Shown here: one piece after another, positions 1 to 4,357 of the stretch
Numbering within the stretch: position 1 is the first letter of the stretch
Layout: each line of letters opens with the position of its first letter
Assembly: GCA_030591195.1 (NCBI GenBank)
Contig: JAUVBO010000019.1
Coordinates: forward strand, 1-12,082
Direction of reading: 5' to 3'
From: Pseudomonadota bacterium
GTDB taxonomy: Bacteria; Myxococcota; Polyangia; GCA-2747355; JACKDQ01
Length of the DNA: 12,082 bases
The notes under the pieces: model-generated
Seen by the model: only the letters and a program-made list of their open reading frames with translations
Told to the model about the DNA's origin: nothing
The model's database searches: none
Translations under genes and position numbers: made by a program

Positions 1-111
1 ACATTTCGGAACTCGGGGCTGTGCGCCACGCTAACCGTCGCGCAGGGGCCGAACATTTCGGAACTCGGGGCTGTGCGCCACGCTAACCGTCGCGCAGGGG
101 CCGAACATTTC
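1..111. repeat. 52-bp tandem direct repeat, two full copies
   Basis: Positions 1-52 and 53-104 are identical, and 105-111 begin a third copy that diverges at 112. The array probably continues to the left, outside the window. There is no credible gene in it. Read on the minus strand the unit starts TGTTCGGCCCC, and tandem long repeats starting with TGT are typical of the ends of IS21-family elements. That identity is an inference, because no istA or istB gene is visible. Confidence 0.9.
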
Positions 112-163
112 CGGCCACGTCTTCAGTGCCCCGCGGAACCTGTCCGGGGTCGCGCCGCTGGCC

Positions 164-1372
164 TCACGGCAGGCACAGCCGGAACCCGGGCGATGCCTCG
201 TGGTCGCTGCAGCTCATGCCGGACGGGCAGCCGAGCGAGCCGTCTGCAGCGCAGACGAAGCCGCAGCCCAGCCTCCCCTCGGGCCGGTCGAGGATGCAGT
301 AGGCGGCGGTGCCGGGCGGCGCCCCGGCGCACGGCTCGTTGAGGGCCAAGCAAGCGCGGCTGCAGAACCCACGATCCCAGTCAGCGCTGTCGTCGAGCGC
401 CAGCCGCAGGCAGTAATGATGCGGGGCGCAGCTCTGGAAGCTGTCGCACGTCGCTCCGATCTCGCTAGCTGGTGCACAAGCCGCCAGGCCCGCGCAGTCG
501 TCGTCGGCGCAGTCGAGCTGGCCGTCACCGTCGTTGTCGAGCTGATCAGCGCAGACTTCGTCGTCGGCGACCGCGCCCCCTGCCGGATAGGCGGATCCCC
601 ATGCCTCGTAGGTCGCGGTTCGCCTGAGCGCGTTGTACCGTGCGTGTCGGTGGTAGCGCTGGAAGTCATCATCCTTGGTCCAGCGTCGGTCGACGTACTC
701 CGAGCCGAAGTCTGCCAGCAGCCGTCTCGCGGTGCCGCTGCCGGCGTTGAAGAAGATCGTCGTCCAGGAGAATTGCTGGTAGCGGTCGAGCTGGTCGAAG
801 GAGTCCACCGCCGAGGCGGCGACGCTCCTGCTCCATGCGAGCATGCCGGCGTTGGCGTACAGCGCCTGGCTCAGCGACATCTGCTCCACCGTTTCGACCG
901 GCTCCCCCCGCTCGTTGTAGTATCCGATGCTGTTCGAGCGGACCAGTTCGTGCAGCGAGGCGTGGAGCCACGGACGAAGCACGGCGTAGTTCGACGTCAG
1001 GGTGTCGACTCCGGCATCGGCGAAACCGTCTAGATTCTCGCACCTGTTCTCGAGCAGCGCGAGGACACCGCCTTCGGCGAGAAAGTTCGTCACCACCGCC
1101 GCTTCGTCCAGCGGCGGCACGCCCGCCTTGGCCAGCAGCCCGTTGACGAAAGCCGTGACCTGTGGCGCCGCGCGCAGCAAGACGCGCTCGGCCTGGCCGT
1201 GGCCATCGAAGAGCCCCGGGTACTGGAGCCGCGGTCGGACGCCGTACTTTTTCACCAGCGGGTCCTCACCGTCTCCCTTGCCGGCCAGCAGGGGTCCGGC
1301 GTCGGGCTCCGGTACCGCGCATCCGATCAGAACCAGCGCCCACAGCGCGTGTATCCGCATGTCCAGAGCCAT
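164..1372 (-). CDS. Putative secreted lipoprotein with lysozyme-like region and Cys-rich C-terminus
   Basis: 402 aa. The N-terminus is a lipoprotein signal: hydrophobic ALWALVLIGC with lipobox LIGC, lipidated Cys18. The protein is probably anchored in the envelope. An alternative start at Met5 (position 1360) gives a shorter, more typical signal, and neither start has a clear Shine-Dalgarno. Residues about 70-260 are helical-looking and include FLAEGG (E100), FFNAGSG (207-213) and YNALRRTATYEAW (246-258). These recall the Glu, the YNAG loop and the C-terminal helix of lytic transglycosylases, so a divergent peptidoglycan-cleaving domain is possible but not proven. Residues 279-293 hold DNDGDGQLDCADDDC, an Asp-rich calcium-binding-like motif frequent in myxobacterial surface proteins. 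About 16 cysteines follow to the end, suggesting a disulfide-rich module. It stands alone, with no partner gene on its strand nearby. Confidence 0.85.
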   Translation of the reverse strand: MALDMRIHALWALVLIGCAVPEPDAGPLLAGKGDGEDPLVKKYGVRPRLQYPGLFDGHGQAERVLLRAAPQVTAFVNGLLAKAGVPPLDEAAVVTNFLAEGGVLALLENRCENLDGFADAGVDTLTSNYAVLRPWLHASLHELVRSNSIGYYNERGEPVETVEQMSLSQALYANAGMLAWSRSVAASAVDSFDQLDRYQQFSWTTIFFNAGSGTARRLLADFGSEYVDRRWTKDDDFQRYHRHARYNALRRTATYEAWGSAYPAGGAVADDEVCADQLDNDGDGQLDCADDDCAGLAACAPASEIGATCDSFQSCAPHHYCLRLALDDSADWDRGFCSRACLALNEPCAGAPPGTAAYCILDRPEGRLGCGFVCAADGSLGCPSGMSCSDHEASPGFRLCLP

Positions 1373-1713
1373 GACGCAGGAGACGTTGCAAGAGCTGTGC
1401 CCGAGATGTCTGGCGTTTGGCGTTTCGCCTCAAGCTCTTGGGTTGCGGCGGGTTGACGGCGCTCCGGATCCCCGGCGTCTCGCGTCGTGGCAGTCGTTTC
1501 TTGCCCGATCGCTGTCGTTTCTTGGTGGCGGTCGCGCGGGGTCGTTGAGGTCTACGAGGCCAGCACTCTGTACCACGCAATGCCAGGACCATCGGTCCCG
1601 GCGGCGATCACCACTCCGGGGAGCGCTACGCGTTTTCGGAACCCACAGGTAACCTCGCCACCCCTGCGCTCGTATTGCGACCTCTACCCGGAAGAAACTT
1701 CACCAGGAGACCC
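1373..1713. other. Intergenic region without a supportable gene
   Basis: About 340 bp between the lipoprotein start (minus) and the next gene (plus), so it should carry promoters for both, but I see no convincing -35/-10 pair. A small imperfect hairpin lies at 1582-1602 (GGACC-ATC-GGTCC core) without a T-run. The minus strand has a protein-like open stretch ending at a stop at 1552-1554 (including LPGVVIAAGTDGPGIAWYRV). It has no start or RBS and could be the tail of a decayed gene. Confidence 0.5.
1705..1710 (+). promoter_or_regulatory. Ribosome binding site AGGAGA that sets the start at 1717
   Basis: AGGAGA lies 6 nt before ATG 1717 (3 nt before GTG 1714). It decides against the longer in-frame start at 1675. 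Confidence 0.7.
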
Positions 1714-1716
1714 GTG

Positions 1717-2028
1717 ATGATGATCGCATGCTGGCAGATCGATGCGCGTTTTGGCCACAAACAAGCCGTCATCGCCTCGCTCAAAAAATGGCAGGAAGAG
1801 ATCGGCACACAGATCGGCTGGACAGCCGACAAGGTGCGGCTGCTGACCGGCTCGGTCGGAGCGGCCGAATCAACCGTCATCTCCGAGGTGCAAGTCGAGA
1901 ACCTGGCGGAGCTCAGCGCCTCGTGGGAGAAGCTCGGCACGATCAAGGCACACGAGACCTGGAGCAAAGAGCTCGAGCCGTTCGTGGTCAACGGCAGTCA
2001 TCGGTGGCTGGTCTACCGCGTGGTCTAG
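1717..2028 (+). CDS. Small conserved-looking alpha/beta protein of unknown function
   Basis: 103 aa starting MMIACWQIDARFGHKQAV. The start is chosen because AGGAGA sits 6 nt upstream; a further ATG follows at 1720, and an in-frame extension back to 1675 is possible but lacks an RBS. There is no signal peptide, membrane segment or cysteine cluster. The pattern is a beta strand (IACWQI), an amphipathic helix (KQAVIASLKKWQEEI), strands around VRLLTGSVG and STVISEVQVENL, a second helix (LAELSASWEKL) and a final strand (HRWLVYRVV). This resembles the ferredoxin-like dimeric alpha+beta barrel fold of small stress and monooxygenase-type proteins. That is a fold guess from pattern only. The next gene starts 14 nt downstream, so the two are probably co-transcribed. 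Confidence 0.75.
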   Translation: MMIACWQIDARFGHKQAVIASLKKWQEEIGTQIGWTADKVRLLTGSVGAAESTVISEVQVENLAELSASWEKLGTIKAHETWSKELEPFVVNGSHRWLVYRVV

Positions 2029-2042
2029 CGAAGGGGGAGAAG

Positions 2043-2420
2043 ATCAAACGTCTGTCGTTGCTCGTCATCGCCGCGACCCTGGCCTTCAGCGCTGCCGCGT
2101 GGGCCAACCCGTTCCAGGGCAAGACCTTCAAGGTGCAGCTCGGCGAGGTCGGCAAGAAGCAAGACCCGGACAAGCTGATCTTCTCCAAGGGCCAGTTCGT
2201 CTCCCAGGGCTGCACCCAGTGGGGCTTCGGGTCGGCGACCTACAAGGCCCGCAAGGCCGGCTCGAGCTGGACCTTCACCGCCCACGCCAAGAGCGCCAAG
2301 GAGGGGGATTCCCACTGGAAGGGCACCCTCTCGGGCTCCACGTTCAAGGGCACCATGCGATGGGTGAAGAAGGGTCAGAAGGCGATCACCTACGCCTTCT
2401 CGGGCAAGACCGGAAGATAG
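2043..2420 (+). CDS. Exported small beta-rich protein with probable ATC start codon
   Basis: 125 aa. The reading frame encodes a textbook signal peptide, (I/M)KRLSLLVIAATLAFSAAAWA, cut after AWA before NPFQGK. No ATG, GTG or TTG exists where it should start: the codon before KRLSLL is ATC at 2043, preceded by AAGGGGGAG at 2031-2039. Later candidates (CTG 2052, TTG 2058) would delete the basic n-region. I therefore take ATC as the start, either a true rare initiator or a one-base error or mutation of ATG. The mature part (about 104 aa) has one cysteine (QGCTQWGFG), alternating strand-like segments and many Lys, and should be periplasmic. I recall similar exported proteins of unknown function with the DKLIF..GxF..xxC..YGFG pattern in deltaproteobacteria. 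It sits 14 nt after the preceding gene. Confidence 0.72.
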   Translation: MKRLSLLVIAATLAFSAAAWANPFQGKTFKVQLGEVGKKQDPDKLIFSKGQFVSQGCTQWGFGSATYKARKAGSSWTFTAHAKSAKEGDSHWKGTLSGSTFKGTMRWVKKGQKAITYAFSGKTGR

Positions 2421-2437
2421 CGCTGCCAGCAAGGGGG

Positions 2438-2608
2438 CAGTCGTTCAAGGTTTGTTGCGCGCATTGGCTTCGACAGCGAGGTCGGCGTGCAGCGAGAAGC
2501 CGTCGGCCAAGGCGCGTCGCCGGCGCTTGAGCTTCTCGGCCGTGAGCTGGATGCAAGACAGCGGCGGCTGGGTCGCCTTGGCTTGCGCCCACAACTTTGG
2601 ATCATACC
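2438..2608 (-). pseudogene. Remnant of a Y2-type (IS91-like) transposase gene, frameshifted
   Basis: The minus strand reads PKLWAQAKATQPPLSCIQ, then AEKLKRRRRALADGFSLHA and DLAVEANARNK, before a stop at about 2446. Shifting frame at the end restores NLERLP. The string GFSLHA..V.A..R..LERL matches the region just before the LERLCRY motif of putative Y2/IS91-like transposases (Pfam Y2_Tnp), as I know that family. The catalytic tyrosine region and both ends are missing. The fragment is bounded on one side by the exported-protein gene and on the other by the IS200-type element, so it is a dead fragment into or beside which the later element landed. Recognition rests on a short stretch. Confidence 0.5.
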
Positions 2609-2634
2609 TCACTGTCCATCCTCGGGGAGGGTTG

Positions 2635-2662
2635 GAAGCCCTCGCCTTTAGGCGAAGCCTTC
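2635..2662 (+). repeat. Left-end imperfect hairpin of the IS200-type element
   Basis: The arms 2635-2646 and 2651-2662 pair at 10 of 12 positions around a TTTA loop (core TCGCC-TTTA-GGCGA). Such a hairpin is what TnpA recognises at the left end in this family. It overlaps a second hairpin at 2655-2671, so the two are mutually exclusive. Confidence 0.75.
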
Positions 2663-2671
2663 AGGAGGCTT
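2655..2671 (+). promoter_or_regulatory. Hairpin covering the AGGAGG of tnpA
   Basis: AAGCCT (2655-2660) pairs perfectly with AGGCTT (2666-2671) around a TCAGG loop, burying AGGAGG (2663-2668). IS200 tnpA is known to be held low by an RBS-masking stem-loop, so this may be the equivalent. The caveat is that AGGAGG is 19 nt from ATG 2688, too far for ordinary use. Confidence 0.4.
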
Positions 2672-2687
2672 GCGGTACGATGCCCGC

Positions 2688-3116
2688 ATGACCGCCTACC
2701 GGAAGTCCTCGCACACAGTCTATTTGCTGCAATACCATTTCGTTTTCACGACCAAGTACCGGAAGCCGGTCCTGCGCGGAGACGTCGCCAAGCGGGTCAG
2801 GATTCTCATCAGGGAGATCTGCCGCAGCAACGACATCGAGATCAGCAAGGGGCATGTGAGTCCGGACCACGTTCATTTGCTTCTGAGCGTTCCGCCAGGC
2901 CTTGCGCCGAGCAAGGTGATGCAGGCGATCAAGGGGAAGACGTCGCATCACCTGCTGCGGGACTTCAGGCAGCTGCGCAAAGAGTTCTGGGGTCGACACC
3001 TGTGGTCGCGGGGGTACTTCGTGGTGTCCGCGGGCAACGTCACCGACGAGATGGTCGCCGAGTACATCGAACATCAAGGTGTCGAGCCCGAGGACGACTT
3101 CAAAATCAGCAATTGA
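2688..3116 (+). CDS. tnpA: IS200/IS605-family transposase TnpA (HUH, Y1)
   Basis: 142 aa, a normal full length for IS200 TnpA (about 130-155). It is a single-strand-specific Y1 transposase that cuts and rejoins the element ends through a 5'-phosphotyrosine. The HUH motif is H61-V-H63 in DHVHLLLSVPP, and the catalytic tyrosine is Y126 in EYIEHQ, within the family-typical GYFVVSAGNVTDEMVAEYI. The opening YLLQYHFVFTTKYRKPVL is also typical. No frameshift or stop is present, so the enzyme could be active. ATG 2688 is chosen; an in-frame TTG at 2670 would add six residues but lies only 1 nt after AGGAGG. The gene is flanked by the element's end hairpins. A related RAYT protein is an alternative, but the compact IS200 signature and the matched end hairpins favour a true IS. 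Confidence 0.95.
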   Translation: MTAYRKSSHTVYLLQYHFVFTTKYRKPVLRGDVAKRVRILIREICRSNDIEISKGHVSPDHVHLLLSVPPGLAPSKVMQAIKGKTSHHLLRDFRQLRKEFWGRHLWSRGYFVVSAGNVTDEMVAEYIEHQGVEPEDDFKISN

Positions 3117-3143
3117 CGTCTGCATCATGCTGCTCGGTCTTCA

Positions 3144-3159
3144 GGCGACTTTAGTCGCC
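3144..3159 (+). repeat. Right-end palindrome of the IS200-type element (inner)
   Basis: GGCGACT (3144-3150) is the exact reverse complement of AGTCGCC (3153-3159), separated by TT. It lies 28 nt after the tnpA stop. Confidence 0.65.
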
Positions 3160-3167
3160 GATCAAAG

Positions 3168-3187
3168 CCCTCGCCTTCAGGCGAGGG
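3168..3187 (+). repeat. Right-end hairpin of the IS200-type element (outer)
   Basis: CCCTCGCC (3168-3175) pairs perfectly with GGCGAGGG (3180-3187) around TTCA. It is the counterpart of the left-end hairpin, sharing AGCCCTCGCCTT. It has no T-run, so I read it as an element end and not primarily a terminator. Confidence 0.75.
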
Positions 3188-3229
3188 TGCGGCCCTTACT
3201 ACCATGAAGCAGGTCACTCAACGGGACAG

Positions 3230-3283
3230 ATGTGAGGCTCCCGCTCGCCCTCGAGTCGTCGAGGGGCTGCAGTAGGCTCACAT
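3230..3283. repeat. 54-bp imperfect palindrome of unknown origin
   Basis: ATGTGAG (3230-3236) mirrors CTCACAT (3277-3283), and CCCTCGA (3248-3254) mirrors TCGAGGG (3259-3265). Both pairs share one centre, with a GTCG loop. Overall about 19 of 27 positions pair. It lies just outside the IS200-type element and could be a palindromic remnant of another element or a REP-like unit. No gene covers it. Confidence 0.7.
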
Positions 3284-3582
3284 TGTGGTGCTTAGCGATC
3301 TCAATCAGGCGCAGATGGTGAGCCCTAGGTCCAGCACGATCACCCTACCCTCTCTGCCAAGATGACGTGAGACACCTGCCCAGCCGCTGACCGGCGATGA
3401 GCGTGTCCACTACGTCACACCGGGTAGCGTTGCTGTCCGGCGTCGCGCCGCTGTCATCTTGTGTCGTGTCACCCGTTCGCTCGCCGCGTGGTGACGCGCC
3501 GGGCGCTCGACGTCGGCCCGAGCCAAACCAGCGCCCAAGCTGGCGGCTCGCGGTGGTAGAATCATTCCCGCTCAATCGCATC
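3284..3582. other. Intergenic stretch without a supportable gene
   Basis: About 300 bp upstream of the zinc-ribbon gene. Open frames on both strands lack RBSs and look like noise of GC-rich DNA. A TAGAAT at 3557-3562 could be a -10 box for the next gene, but no good -35 lies 16-18 nt before it. Confidence 0.5.
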
Positions 3583-3593
3583 GGAGGATCCGG

Positions 3594-3824
3594 ATGGCGC
3601 TCAAGTCGAACGAGATGATCAGCCACTCAGCCCACTGCGGGCCGTGCGACAAGAAGAAGAAGGGCATCCTGCTCGACGATGACGAGCGCTACGACAAGTG
3701 CGACCACTGCGGCGGTGAGCTGACCGACCACGAGGCGCTGATGCGGCGGATGGACGACCAGGGCGTCTGGAAGCCGGCTGGGGCGATGAAGTGGGAGGGC
3801 GGCCGCTGGGTGTCCGAGCAGTAG
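3594..3824 (+). CDS. Small zinc-ribbon-like protein
   Basis: 76 aa. ATG 3594 is preceded by GGAGGA (3583-3588) with 5-nt spacing, an excellent RBS. Two CxxC knuckles, C15-GP-C18 and C36-DH-C39, lie about 20 residues apart with histidines close by (H11, H14, H38), as in a one-site zinc ribbon or rubredoxin-like knuckle. A KKKK patch follows the first knuckle. The C-terminal third is rich in Trp and Gly (VWKPAGAMKWEGGRWVSEQ). There is no signal peptide or membrane segment, so it should be cytoplasmic. I do not recognise a named family; nucleic-acid binding or a metal-site role are both open. It is isolated between mobile-element remnants, yet its RBS and residue pattern look those of a working gene. 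Confidence 0.8.
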   Translation: MALKSNEMISHSAHCGPCDKKKKGILLDDDERYDKCDHCGGELTDHEALMRRMDDQGVWKPAGAMKWEGGRWVSEQ

Positions 3825-3973
3825 TAGCGGCATCGATCCCGGCGCGCTGGCGCTGCGGCGTGACCTGCGGCGGGACAAACGCGTCCGCGACGTCGACGGT
3901 CCAGTCGCCCTCAGGAAGGTCAGCGATGATTCCCCCAGAGCGGAGTCGTCGGATCACCGGATCGCGCGGATGA
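3825..3973. other. Intergenic stretch, possible minus-strand gene fragment
   Basis: The minus strand has an open, protein-like stretch (DPVIRRLRSGGIIADLPEG, then DWTVDVADAFVPPQVTPQ), but no RBS, no recognisable family and no clean end before it runs into the antisense of the zinc-ribbon gene. I cannot support a gene here. Confidence 0.35.
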
Positions 3974-4140
3974 CTACGCGACGACGGCACGGCTGACGCG
4001 AGCTTGCCTGCGGACGGCCCCGAACAGGACAGCGCGTCGCCCGCCGGTTCGGACGCGACCGGCCCGCCTCCGGACGCCGGCGGGGTGCAGCCTCTGGGGC
4101 CGACCGGCAGCTGGACGCTCGTGGTCCACGGCCGGCGTCC
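3974..4140 (+). pseudogene. Possible remnant of a secreted GH16-like protein
   Basis: A plus-strand frame reads a Ser/Ala/Pro/Asp-rich linker (DDGTADASLPADGPEQDSAS through GPPPDAGGVQP) followed by LGPTGSWTLVVH. That is the kind of linker found after the lipobox in myxobacterial exported enzymes. GPTGSWTLVF followed by (D/E)EF is how GH16 glucanase domains often begin. Here the frame lacks a start (stop at 3971-3973 upstream) and turns into noise after TLVVH. It looks like a broken piece covering only the linker and first strand. The homology rests on about ten residues. Confidence 0.28.
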
Positions 4141-4172
4141 TTCGATCCCGCGGCGTCGTGCCCGCGCCTGTC

Positions 4173-4271
4173 GCGGACCGGACTGCCGAGGTGGCGGCTC
4201 ATCTGCCCCGTACGGTCCCGTGTGCGGACCGGACTGCCGAGGTGGCGGCTCATCTGCCCCGTACGGTCCCG
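4173..4271. repeat. 48-bp direct repeat in tandem, 51-bp period
   Basis: Positions 4173-4220 and 4224-4271 are identical, separated by TGT. Each unit begins GCGGACCGG and ends CGGTCCCG, so its ends are partly inverted copies. It lies about 86 bp beyond the uvrD stop. Upstream of the first copy is TGTC, echoing the TGT before the second. Such TGT-led tandem units resemble IS21-family ends, but no transposase is attached. Confidence 0.9.
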
Positions 4272-4280
4272 GGTCTCTCT

Positions 4281-4296
4281 TCGTTCGTCCGAACGA
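4281..4296. other. Short perfect inverted repeat downstream of uvrD
   Basis: TCGTTCG (4281-4287) and CGAACGA (4290-4296) are exact reverse complements around TC, about 60 bp past the uvrD stop. No T-run follows on either strand, so a rho-independent terminator is not supported. Confidence 0.4.
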
Positions 4297-4357
4297 GCCG
4301 TGCCCCGGTTGCTGCTTCCTACCGGGCCAGCGGTCGCGAGAGCCCTGACGGTCCCTG

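Larger units (their letters stand above)
2635..3187 (+). mobile_element. IS200/IS605-type insertion element, tnpA only
   Basis: The span is drawn from the outermost end hairpins I can see; the exact ends lie slightly outside. The left hairpin (2635-2662) and right hairpin (3168-3187) share the sequence AGCCCTCGCCTT and similar loops (TTTA, TTCA). A second right-end palindrome is at 3144-3159. This layout, subterminal imperfect palindromes and no inverted terminal repeats around one small HUH transposase gene, is the hallmark of the IS200/IS605 family. There is no tnpB and no target duplication, as expected for an IS200-like member. Confidence 0.8.

Noticed and set aside
1..111. CRISPR array
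   Set aside because: The repeats abut with no unique spacers and no cas genes are present; it is a plain tandem repeat.
1552..1690. Minus-strand protein-like stretch (LPGVVIAAGTDGPGIAWYRV)
   Set aside because: No start, RBS or recognised family. The plus strand of the same DNA also reads open, so the appearance may come from GC-rich composition. Could be the tail of a lost gene; a blastx search would decide.
2423..2440. CTGCC/GGCAG hairpin just after the exported-protein stop, considered as a terminator
   Set aside because: Only 5 bp with an 8-nt loop and no T-run.
3190..3340. Minus-strand stretch reading HHLRLIEIAKHHNVSLLQ
   Set aside because: Short, no start or RBS, no family recognised, and it overlaps the 54-bp palindrome.
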